Shown: positions 51,029-59,915 of the stretch, in pieces
Layout: every line of letters starts with the position of its first letter
Position numbering within the stretch: position 1 is the stretch's first letter
Assembly (NCBI RefSeq): GCF_021026295.1
Contig: NZ_JAJNDA010000025.1
Coordinates: forward strand, 1 to 59,915
Reading direction: 5' to 3'
Source of the DNA: Actinomycetospora soli
GTDB taxonomy: Bacteria > Actinomycetota > Actinomycetes > Mycobacteriales > Pseudonocardiaceae
DNA length: 59,915 nt
The notes under the pieces: generated by a model
Seen by the model: the letters and a program-made list of their open reading frames with translations, nothing else
Told to the model about the DNA's origin: nothing
The model's database searches: none
Position numbers and translations under genes: made by a program

Positions 51029-51489
51029 TGGTTGCGTACGTGAACGAAGCGGTGGACGCCCTCATGGCGACGACCCGGCTGCTCGTCGGGGTCGCGAGCC
51101 GGGCCCTCGAGGACCTCGGCATGTCGCTCCCCCCGTTCCGCCTGCTGCTCGTGCTCGACGAGCTCGGGCCGAGTCCGGGCACGGTCGTCGCGCAGCGGCT
51201 CGGCACCGCCGGCTCGTCGGTGACCCGGCTCGCGGACCAGCTGGAGGCCTCGGGCCACCTGATCCGTCGTCGGGACCCGGCCAACCGCAGCGTCGTCGTG
51301 CTGGAACCGACCGAGGCCGGCCGCGCGCTCGTCGTGACGGTGCTGACCCGTCGTCGGGAAGCCCTCGCCGACCTCGTCGACCGGCTCCCGGACGAGCAGC
51401 GCCACGCGCTCACCGCCGCCCTGACCGCCCTTCGAGACGCCGCCGGCCCCGACCTCGGCGCCGGCCCCGTGGAGCTGATGACCCCGTGA
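51028..51489 (+). CDS. MarR-family transcriptional regulator
   Basis: 153 residues. Winged helix LPPFRLLLVLDELGPSPGTVVAQRLGTAGSSVTRLADQLEASGHLIRRRDPANRSVVVLEPTEAGRAL with the MarR wing DPANRSVVVLEPT. Stop overlaps the chloride-channel start (GTGA), so the two are coupled. Ligand unknown. Confidence 0.92.
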   Translation: MVAYVNEAVDALMATTRLLVGVASRALEDLGMSLPPFRLLLVLDELGPSPGTVVAQRLGTAGSSVTRLADQLEASGHLIRRRDPANRSVVVLEPTEAGRALVVTVLTRRREALADLVDRLPDEQRHALTAALTALRDAAGPDLGAGPVELMTP

Positions 51490-53144
51490 GACGGCCCGGT
51501 CCCCTGTCCGACTTCACCCTCACGCCCCGCGTCGGCGTCATCGTGGCCTGGGCGATCCCGATCGGTGCCCTCGGCGCCGGGGCCGCCTGGCTCCTGCTGT
51601 CCCTGATCGGGTTGATCACCAACGCGGTGTTCGGCGGCCGGTTCTCGACGGCGACCGTGAATCCCGGGACGCTCGGTGCTCCCTGGTGGCTGGTGCTCGG
51701 CGCGCCCGTGGTGGGCGGGCTCGTCGTCGGTGTCATGGCCCGCTACGGCTCCGAGAAGATCCGCGGACACGGGATGCCGGAGGCGCTCGAGGCGATCCTG
51801 TTCAGGCGCAGCATCGTGGAGCCGAAGGTCGCGGTGCTCAAGCCGACCTCGGCGGCGGTCAGCATCGGCACCGGCGGCCCCTTCGGCGCCGAGGGCCCGA
51901 TCATCATGACCGGCGGCGCCCTCGGCTCCCTCGTCGCGCAACGGCTGACGCTGTCCGACGACGAGCGCAAGGCGCTGATGGTCGCCGGTGCGGCGGCGGG
52001 CATGGCGGCGACGTTCGACGCCCCGCTCGCGTCGGTGCTGCTCGCCGTCGAACTGCTGCTCTTCGAGTGGCGCCCGCGCAGTTTCCTGCCCGTGACCGCC
52101 GCCGTCGTGGTCGCGACGCTCCTGCGCGTCCCGCTGCTCGGCTCCGGCCCGATCTTCGGGGTCGACACGGCCGGCTGGCGGATCGCCGTGCCCGCGGAGC
52201 TGCTCAGCGTCGGGATCGGGGTGCTCGGTGGGCTACTCGCGGTCGCGGTGACGGCCCTGGTCTACCGGTCCGAGGACGCCTTCGAGCTGCTCCGCGGGCG
52301 GCTGCACTGGATGTGGTGGCCGGCGATCGGCGGTCTGGTCATCGGGATCGGCGGCCTGATCGTGCCGCGGGCGCTGGGCGTCGGCTACGACGTGATCGGC
52401 GACCTGCTCTCCGGGCACGCGGCGCTGTCGCTGATCGTCGGGATCCTGGTCGTGAAGTCGCTGATCTGGGGGCTCTCGCTGGGCTCCGGCACGTCCGGCG
52501 GGGTGCTCGCGCCGACCTTCATGATCGGTGCGGCGCTGGGTGCGTTCGCCGGCCTCGTCCTCCCGCCGGTGGGTCCCGGGTTCTGGGCGCTGGTCGGGCT
52601 CGCGGCGACGGTGGGCGGCGTCATGCGGTCACCCCTCACGGGGGTCGTGTTCTCGCTGGAGCTCACGCACGCCTGGTCGGCCCTGCTCCCCCTGCTCATC
52701 GCCTCCGCCACGGCGTACGGGGTGTCGGTGCTGCTGCTGAAGCGCTCGGTGCTCACCGAGAAGATCGCCCGTCGCGGTGGCCACCTCTCGCGGGAGTACG
52801 AGGTGGACCCGCACTCGACGCGGTTCGTCGACGAGGTGATGGCTCCCGTTCCCGGGGACGACACGGACGGGTCCGGACGCCTCCGGCTGCGCGTCGACGA
52901 CGACGGGCGGCTGCGTGGGCTGGTGCGGCGGTCCGGGGAGGTGGTCGACGACCCGGTCACGCTCGGGCCGGACGACACGCTCCTCGACGCCCGCCACCGC
53001 CTCCTGACCGCGGGCGTGACGGCAGCACCCGTCGTCGGGAAGGACGGAGAGCTGCTGGGGACGGCGACGCTGGCGGAGCTCCTCGGTCAGCCCGCCGGGG
53101 CCGGGGCGAGCCGGACGAGGCTGTCGGCCGCGGGGATGACGTAG
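51486..53144 (+). CDS. ClC-family chloride channel/transporter with C-terminal CBS-like domain
   Basis: 552 residues with ten or more membrane helices. The three ClC selectivity motifs are recognisable: GTGGPFGAEGPIIM (includes the gating Glu), GSGTSGGVLAPTFMIGAALGAFAGL and MRSPLTGVVFSLELT. The C-terminal about 130 residues are soluble with a CBS-like half (DDTLLDARHRLLTAGVTAAPVVGKDGELLGTATLAELLG). Probably a Cl-/H+ exchanger or channel; the Tyr of the third motif was not verified. The last 58 bp overlap the convergent DyP gene. Confidence 0.92.
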   Translation: MRRPGPLSDFTLTPRVGVIVAWAIPIGALGAGAAWLLLSLIGLITNAVFGGRFSTATVNPGTLGAPWWLVLGAPVVGGLVVGVMARYGSEKIRGHGMPEALEAILFRRSIVEPKVAVLKPTSAAVSIGTGGPFGAEGPIIMTGGALGSLVAQRLTLSDDERKALMVAGAAAGMAATFDAPLASVLLAVELLLFEWRPRSFLPVTAAVVVATLLRVPLLGSGPIFGVDTAGWRIAVPAELLSVGIGVLGGLLAVAVTALVYRSEDAFELLRGRLHWMWWPAIGGLVIGIGGLIVPRALGVGYDVIGDLLSGHAALSLIVGILVVKSLIWGLSLGSGTSGGVLAPTFMIGAALGAFAGLVLPPVGPGFWALVGLAATVGGVMRSPLTGVVFSLELTHAWSALLPLLIASATAYGVSVLLLKRSVLTEKIARRGGHLSREYEVDPHSTRFVDEVMAPVPGDDTDGSGRLRLRVDDDGRLRGLVRRSGEVVDDPVTLGPDDTLLDARHRLLTAGVTAAPVVGKDGELLGTATLAELLGQPAGAGASRTRLSAAGMT

Positions 53145-53983
53145 TAGGCGCCCGTGAGGGCGGTCGTGTAGAGCGTCAGGGCGTCGCGGGGCCCGTCCTT
53201 GCCGGCCATGGCGTCGAGCATGTCGGCGAGCGGGCCCTGCGCGGCGCAGAAGCCGACGAACATCGTGCCGTGGTCGGACGTGTCCCCGTAGGCGGAGTTG
53301 CGGCGGAAGATGTGGCCGTAGGTGTCCTGGTCGGTGCGCGCGGCGTGGGCGTTCTCGGGCTTGGGGGCGAGCTCGATCGAGTCGGGCTTGGTCCGGCCGA
53401 TGACGTCCTCCTGCGACCGGCGGTCGAGGGCGTACCACCGCCGGGCGTCGTGCCGCCACTTCTGCAGCAGGAGCACGGACCCGCCCGCGCCGGGCTCGCC
53501 GTCGGGCACGAGGACGACCCCGGGCGCCTCGGCGGCGGGCGGGTTCTCCGTGCCGTCCTCGAAGCCGGTCAGGTCGCGGTCGTGGTGGTGGGACCAGGCG
53601 TCGGTCTCGTCGGCGAGGTCGGCCACGTCGCGCAGCGCCGCGACCGCCGTGGTCGCCCCGTCGAACACCACCGACCGGCTGCCGCCGGACACCCAGATCA
53701 CCGCGTCGTGCTGGGTGGCGGGCATGGTGAAGCCGTCGGGCCCGGTGACCGGCTCGTCGAACCCGTGCACGTCCCGCGGGGCGTCCTCCGGTGCGACCTC
53801 GGCCCACAGCTCGGGCCGGGCCCCCACGACGAGGCTGACCGCGCCCGTCGTCCGGACCGAGACCGCGAGCTCGGCGAGCGCGTGGACCAGCGCGGCGGCG
53901 TCGACCCCGTGACGGCGGTCGAACTCGAGGTAGGCGTGCGAGGACGTGCCGAGGGCCAGCACGCCGTTCTGCGGGACGGCCAT
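53087..53983 (-). CDS. DyP-type heme peroxidase (YfeX-like)
   Basis: 298 residues. Family hallmark Gly-x-x-Asp-Gly in LTGFEDGTENPP (distal Asp), proximal His region DTYGHIFRRNSAYGD, and GTMFVGFCAAQGPLADMLDAMAG. No twin-arginine signal and no encapsulin-targeting tail, so probably cytosolic. ATG 53983. Convergent overlap with the chloride channel gene; divergent from the SOS-linked HNH gene. Confidence 0.93.
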   Translation of the reverse strand: MAVPQNGVLALGTSSHAYLEFDRRHGVDAAALVHALAELAVSVRTTGAVSLVVGARPELWAEVAPEDAPRDVHGFDEPVTGPDGFTMPATQHDAVIWVSGGSRSVVFDGATTAVAALRDVADLADETDAWSHHHDRDLTGFEDGTENPPAAEAPGVVLVPDGEPGAGGSVLLLQKWRHDARRWYALDRRSQEDVIGRTKPDSIELAPKPENAHAARTDQDTYGHIFRRNSAYGDTSDHGTMFVGFCAAQGPLADMLDAMAGKDGPRDALTLYTTALTGAYYVIPAADSLVRLAPAPAG

Positions 53984-54050
53984 GGGCGGGCACGCTACTC
54001 GTTGATCCGTTCGCGATGACGAAGTTGCTCCGAGTGGACTCTGGATCTTC

Positions 54051-54066
54051 TCGAACTGGTGTTCGA
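54051..54066. promoter_or_regulatory. LexA (SOS) box upstream of the HNH gene, perfect match
   Basis: TCGAACTGGTGTTCGA matches both half-sites of the actinobacterial LexA box and ends 10 bases before ATG 54077, the same distance as at the radical SAM gene. Confidence 0.9.
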
Positions 54067-54076
54067 TGATGGGTGC

Positions 54077-55972
<1,896 letters not shown>

Positions 55973-57028
55973 CTACTGCGCGACGTCCTTCGTCGTGAAG
56001 TTCGCCCACGCGGCGAGCATGAGGATCACGACGTAGGCGGCCTGGACGATGAGGCCGGCGCGGATGTCACGCAGGAAGATCGGGTCGCGGAAGAAGTCGA
56101 TCCAGGCGAGCCAGTAGCGGGTCGGCAGGTAGGGGGTCACGGAGGCGGCGGCGTCGAGGGTGACGAGCACCTGCGAGGTGATGAGCGCCGCCAGGGCACC
56201 GAGGGTGGCGCCCAACGAGGAGGCGGTCACGGTGGACAGGAACAGCGCGATCGCCCCGACCCCGAGCATGGAGATCGTGATGTAGGCCATCGCCCCGAGC
56301 AGCCGCAGGGCGAGGTCGGCCGGGGAGAGCGGGTCGCCCGACAGGGACGCGACCGAGTCGGCCGCCCGCTCGCGCGCCTCGGTCGGGTCGAGCTGCGTGG
56401 GCGAGCCGGTGTCGGCGCCGGGCGTCCCGATCGACGGGGCACCGGGTGCGGCGGGTGCGGGCTCGGCCGGATCCGCCGCGCTGGCGGAACCACCGGCGCT
56501 CGGGGCCGACGCCGCGCTCCCGCCACCCGATCCCCCGGCCGAGCTCGACGACCCGCCGCCGCCCGGGCCCGAAATCTGCGGGATCGCGTTGACGACGGCG
56601 ACCGGATCGCCGGCGCCGAACAGGGTCACGCCCACCACGTACGACGAGCCGGCCACCGCCGCGACCGTCGCCACGACGAACGCGACGACCGACACCAGCT
56701 TCGCCAGCAGCAGCTTCGTCCGGCCGACGGGGCGGACGAGCAGGTAGCGCAGGGTCCCGGCGCCGGACTCCCCCGCCACCGTGTCGCCCGCGATCACGGC
56801 CACCGCGACCGGCAGGAAGATCGGCAGCACCAGTGCCAGCGCGGCGGCCGGGTACAGCGACCCGGACTCCAGCACCGCGGACAGGAACGCCGCACCCTGC
56901 CCCGGCGGCGGTGCGATGCGGGTGGACGCCAGGAACACCGCCACGATCGCGGGCAGCAGGCACAACAGCCCGATCGTCACCCAGGTGCGCGGCCGTCGGA
57001 ACAGCTTGCGCAGCTCGACGACCATCAT
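55973..57028 (-). CDS. ABC-2 type transporter permease
   Basis: 351 residues with about six helices. N-terminal VELRKLFRRPRTWVTIGLLCLLPAIVAVFLAS is typical of ABC-2 permeases. A loop of about 90 residues between helices 3 and 4 is rich in Gly, Ser, Ala and Pro (runs such as GGGGSSSSAGGSGGG). ATG 57028 overlaps the ATPase stop. Its TAG abuts the HNH gene's TGA with no base between. Substrate unknown. Confidence 0.9.
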   Translation of the reverse strand: MMVVELRKLFRRPRTWVTIGLLCLLPAIVAVFLASTRIAPPPGQGAAFLSAVLESGSLYPAAALALVLPIFLPVAVAVIAGDTVAGESGAGTLRYLLVRPVGRTKLLLAKLVSVVAFVVATVAAVAGSSYVVGVTLFGAGDPVAVVNAIPQISGPGGGGSSSSAGGSGGGSAASAPSAGGSASAADPAEPAPAAPGAPSIGTPGADTGSPTQLDPTEARERAADSVASLSGDPLSPADLALRLLGAMAYITISMLGVGAIALFLSTVTASSLGATLGALAALITSQVLVTLDAAASVTPYLPTRYWLAWIDFFRDPIFLRDIRAGLIVQAAYVVILMLAAWANFTTKDVAQ

Positions 57029-58077
57029 GCGCGGTCGCTCCCGGGACCGGTGATGCGCACGACGACGTCCTCCAGGCTGACGGTCTCCGGCTCCAGGGCG
57101 TCGATGCGCACCCCGGCGCCGACGAGGTGGCGGGCGAGACCGGCGGCCCCGTCGCCGTCGGCGGGCGTCACGATCAGCGCACCCTCCGGCGTCCGGTCGA
57201 CCAGGGCCCCGCCGAGCGCGGCGGCCGCACGGTCGGCGTCGGGCGTCGTCAGGACGACCCGCCCGGTGCGGCGCCGGACGGCGTCGAGCGGCTCCTCGAG
57301 GACGAGTCGGCCCCGGTCGACGACCCCGACGCGCGTGCACAGTGCCTCGATCTCGGCGAGCAGGTGGCTGGAGAGGAACACGGTGGTGCCCTCGTGGTTC
57401 AGCTCGATGAGCAGTTCCCGGATCTCCCGGATGCCGTGCGGGTCGAGGCCGTTGGTGGGCTCGTCGAGGATGAGCAGATCCGGCCGGGAGAGCAGCGCCC
57501 CGGCCAGCCCGAGCCGCTGCCGCATGCCCAACGAGTAGGTGCGGACCGGACGTCGGTCGACCCCACCGAGGCCGACGCGCTCCATCGCCTCCCCGACCCG
57601 CCGTCGTCGACCGGCCCGCGGGCCCGGCCCGGAGGCGTCGAGCAGATCCAGGTTCGCGCGCCCCGAGAGGTGCCCGTACGCCGCCGGACCCTCGACCATC
57701 GCGCCGATCCGCGGCAGCACCTGGTGCACCTCGCGCGGCACCTCGTGGCCCAGCACCCGGATCTCGCCGCGGGTGGCGAACACGAGCCCGAGCAGCATCC
57801 GCACCATGGTCGTCTTGCCCGAGCCGTTCGGGCCCAGGAAGCCGTAGCGGTCGCCCTCGGCGACGTGCAGGTCGACGTCGTCGACGGCGGCACGGGTGCC
57901 GTAGCGCTTGGTGAGCCCGCGGGTCTCGATGACCAGCGGTGTGGCGACCGGCGGGCCGGGGAGCGGCCGGGCCCGCTGCGCGGGCACGGGCTCGCTCGGG
58001 GTGCGGACGCCGGTGCCGGCGGTCGAGCGGCGTGCCCCGCCGCCGTTCCCGTCGCTGCGCTCGCCCAGGTTGGTCAC
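57025..58077 (-). CDS. ABC transporter ATP-binding protein
   Basis: 350 residues. Walker A FLGPNGSGKTTMVRMLLGL, Q-loop region GAMVEGPAAYGHLSG, signature YSLGMRQRLGLAGALLSRPDLLILDEPTNGLDPHG (signature plus Walker B) and H-switch TTVFLSSHLLAEIE. A non-conserved Pro/Arg-rich N-terminal tail of about 45 residues precedes the fold, and a C-terminal domain of about 90 residues follows, as in Nat/CcmA-like exporters. GTG 58077 overlaps the upstream stop (GTGA). Works with the following permease. Confidence 0.94.
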   Translation of the reverse strand: MTNLGERSDGNGGGARRSTAGTGVRTPSEPVPAQRARPLPGPPVATPLVIETRGLTKRYGTRAAVDDVDLHVAEGDRYGFLGPNGSGKTTMVRMLLGLVFATRGEIRVLGHEVPREVHQVLPRIGAMVEGPAAYGHLSGRANLDLLDASGPGPRAGRRRRVGEAMERVGLGGVDRRPVRTYSLGMRQRLGLAGALLSRPDLLILDEPTNGLDPHGIREIRELLIELNHEGTTVFLSSHLLAEIEALCTRVGVVDRGRLVLEEPLDAVRRRTGRVVLTTPDADRAAAALGGALVDRTPEGALIVTPADGDGAAGLARHLVGAGVRIDALEPETVSLEDVVVRITGPGSDRA

Positions 58078-59291
58078 GGTGCTCCTGCGGAATCGGCGAT
58101 GTCGGCCACGGCACGGTCGAGGACGTCGTCGGGCACCAGGCCACCGACCGCCCACGCCCGGTTGCCCACGCGCAGCACGGCCAGACGCAGCAGGGGCGAC
58201 TCGAGCGCACCCGCCGTCGCGTTCGCCGTCCGACCGAGCGCGTTCTCGGGCGGGGTGACGCTGATCGAGCGGCCGGCGGACCCGGCGTCGTCGATGTTGT
58301 CGAGCAGGGACCCGGCGATGTCGGCGGGCAGCGGGACCACGATGAGCTGCGAGAGCGTCGACCCGTACTTCCCGATCGCCGCGAACCCGCGTTGCGGGGC
58401 CACCCGGTCGACCCCGTCGACGGCCGCCGGGACGGCGTCGGGACTGCCGCGGCCGAGCACGCCGAACAGGTCCGACGTCGGGCTGCGCGTCACGCCCACT
58501 CCGGGCGTCGGCTGCACCTGCAGCAGCGCCGGGTCCGGCGTCTCCCGGTCGAGCTCGAGGAAGCGGGTCCCGACGACGGGTCCCGCGGCGAGGGTGCCGG
58601 CGGTGTTCTTGATCCGGACCTCCACGGCGACGGGGAGCCCGTCGGCCGGGTCGGCCCACACGTCGACGGCGCCCACCGTGGTGCGCGGGTCGGCGACGGT
58701 CACCCGGAACCCCGCCGCGTCCACCCCGGCCACGCGGCGCGCGGGGAGGGCGGACACCGGGTCCTCGGGCAGCGTGCCGGACAGCAGGCGCCGGGCGAGC
58801 TGCGGTGGCAGCAGGTCGTCCGGGCGCGGGAGCCGCACGAACGGGTCGCGGCGGACGTAGGTGAGCAGCTGCGCCCCGTAGTCCCACACGACCTGGCCGG
58901 TCGGCGTCGTGTACCGGCTGCGCTCCCCCGCCGGGTACAGCTGGTCGACGCGCACCCGGTCGGGCGCCGCGTACCAGCCGCGCAGGCGGGAGGTGCCCGA
59001 GAGCAGCGTCGTGACGTCGGAGAACTGTGCGACGTCGGGCAGGTTCAGCCCGCCCGAGGCCTCGGCGTACCCGCTCCAGGGCAGCTCCCCGGAGGCCGCG
59101 GCCCGGTCGCGCAGTTCGCTGGGCGAGACCTCGGCGGTGGACACCGGCCACGCCGCGACCACGGCGGGCACGGCGACGAGGAGTGCCGCCACCAGGGCGA
59201 CCACGGCCCACCGCCGGATCCGGACGGACCGGATCGGCGGGGGCGAGCCCCCGTCCCCGCCGGAGCGGAGACGGTCGAGGACCGCGGTCAC
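58074..59291 (-). CDS. Membrane-anchored LolA/RseB-like lipid-binding protein
   Basis: 405 residues. One N-terminal helix (WAVVALVAALLVAVPAVVAAWP), then an exported domain with an outer-membrane lipoprotein carrier/RseB-like pattern: SGYAEASGGLNLPDV, RGWYAAPDRVRVDQLYPAGERSRYTTPTGQVVWDY, VAGVDAAGFRVTVADPRTTVGAVDVWADPADGLPVAVEV. First gene of an operon with the ABC ATPase and permease; stop and start overlap (GTGA). Together they suggest a system moving a lipid-like or envelope molecule across the membrane with an exported binding partner. Assignment is by pattern; cargo unknown. Confidence 0.75.
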   Translation of the reverse strand: MTAVLDRLRSGGDGGSPPPIRSVRIRRWAVVALVAALLVAVPAVVAAWPVSTAEVSPSELRDRAAASGELPWSGYAEASGGLNLPDVAQFSDVTTLLSGTSRLRGWYAAPDRVRVDQLYPAGERSRYTTPTGQVVWDYGAQLLTYVRRDPFVRLPRPDDLLPPQLARRLLSGTLPEDPVSALPARRVAGVDAAGFRVTVADPRTTVGAVDVWADPADGLPVAVEVRIKNTAGTLAAGPVVGTRFLELDRETPDPALLQVQPTPGVGVTRSPTSDLFGVLGRGSPDAVPAAVDGVDRVAPQRGFAAIGKYGSTLSQLIVVPLPADIAGSLLDNIDDAGSAGRSISVTPPENALGRTANATAGALESPLLRLAVLRVGNRAWAVGGLVPDDVLDRAVADIADSAGAP

Positions 59292-59376
59292 CCGTGTCCA
59301 CGCTCCGTCCCGACGACCATCACGCCATCGAGGGTGCCATCCGTGGGGCGGGTGCGCCGTGAACCCTCGGCCGGGC

Positions 59377-59915
59377 TCACACGGATTCGAGGTCGCGGTC
59401 CTGCGCCGCCCGGGTGCGGATGAGGCTGGCGATGGTGGTGACGGCGAGGACGCCGATGATCACGGCGAGGGAGAGTTCGATGCCGATCAGTGGTACGGGG
59501 ACGGGCTGTCCGTTGTTGATGAAGGGCAGCGTGTTGGTGTGCAGGGCCTCGAGGACGAGTTTGACGCCGATGAAGGCGAGGATGACCCCGAGGCCGTACT
59601 GCAGGTAGACCAGTCGGGAGAGCAGTCCGCCGAGCAGGAAGTACAGCTGGCGCAGGCCGAGCAGGGCGAAGGCGTTGGCGGTGAAGACGATGTAGGGGTC
59701 CTTGGTCAGCCCGAAGATCGCCGGGATGGAGTCGAGGGCGAACAGGAGGTCGGTCAGGCCGATGGCGATCATCACCATGAGCATCGGGGTGATCATCCGT
59801 CGGCCCGCCTCGCGGACGGTGAGCCGGGCGCCGCGGTAGTCCTCGGTGACCGGGACGATGCGGCGCACGGCGCGGAGCAGGATGTTCTCCCGGTACTCCT
59901 CCTCGTCGTCGTCGT
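59377..59915 (-). CDS. TerC-family integral membrane protein, C-terminal part (runs off the right edge)
   Basis: The last 178 codons of a TerC-family protein whose start lies beyond the right edge. It begins in a cytoplasmic acidic linker (DDDEEEYRENILLRAVRR), then TEDYRGARLTVREAGRRMITPM. The family core follows, LTDLLFALDSIPAIFGLTKDPYIVFTANAFALLGLRQLYFLLGGLLSR, and two further helices. It overlaps none of the sequence present in the N-terminal TerC fragment at the left edge, so the two are complementary parts rather than comparable copies. Stop TGA at 59379-59377. Confidence 0.9.
   Translation of the reverse strand, partial: DDDEEEYRENILLRAVRRIVPVTEDYRGARLTVREAGRRMITPMLMVMIAIGLTDLLFALDSIPAIFGLTKDPYIVFTANAFALLGLRQLYFLLGGLLSRLVYLQYGLGVILAFIGVKLVLEALHTNTLPFINNGQPVPVPLIGIELSLAVIIGVLAVTTIASLIRTRAAQDRDLESV

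Overview
The window is very GC-rich actinobacterial chromosome. Gene content and order fit the order Pseudonocardiales, a Pseudonocardia or Actinomycetospora type of organism. This rests on mycobacterial-style synteny, GTG/TTG starts, TCGAAC-N4-GTTCGA LexA boxes, and a bifunctional PriA in place of HisA plus TrpF. No rRNA, tRNA, CRISPR array, prophage or transposase was seen. Most of the content is housekeeping metabolism. The unusual features are small elements laid over or between those genes.

Layout. 1-2204: the N-terminal part of a TerC-family gene behind a yybP-ykoY type manganese riboswitch, then an SOS-controlled radical SAM gene split by a mini-intein. 2275-9286: an acyl-CoA dehydrogenase, a protein built from 10-residue repeats, a membrane-protein gene with an in-frame TGA, a malic enzyme and a membrane protein. 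9330-12253: hisS, a metallo-hydrolase and ppiB; together with the radical SAM gene this follows the Rv2578c-Rv2582 order of Mycobacterium tuberculosis. 12264-24943: gltD-gltB, lgt and trpA-trpB-trpC-(Trp-associated membrane protein)-trpE, all on the minus strand, with an EamA transporter just upstream of trpE. 26002-29756: a LysR regulator, a two-component system and a membrane protein. 29693-40746: a histidine region (hisI, hisF, hisA/priA, hisH, hisB, hisC, hisD). It is interrupted by an ECF42-type sigma factor with two DGPF-motif proteins, a methyltransferase, a tiny membrane protein and an oxidoreductase-methyltransferase fusion with its divergent regulator. 40830-53983: FMN reductase, GH12 glucanase, gnd, a DedA protein, a 136-bp tandem repeat array, typA, several small or membrane proteins, a MarR-chloride channel pair and a DyP peroxidase. 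54051-55972: an SOS-box-preceded DUF222/HNH gene. 55973-59291: a three-gene ABC transporter/LolA-like operon. The right edge holds the C-terminal part of a TerC-family gene.

How it fits together. The trp and his genes are metabolically linked: trpF is absent from the trp cluster, and PriA from the his cluster is expected to supply that step. gltBD makes glutamate, the amino donor for many of these reactions. Two genes far apart, the intein-bearing radical SAM gene and the HNH gene, carry LexA boxes and should respond to DNA damage together. The strongest candidates for something undescribed are three: the 136-bp arrays built from inverted CCTTGTCG/CGACAAGG blocks, a 13-bp semi-palindrome (TCCCGACG[A/G]CGGG) repeated at least 14 times in coding and non-coding DNA, and an SOS-induced radical SAM enzyme whose cluster motif exists only after protein splicing.
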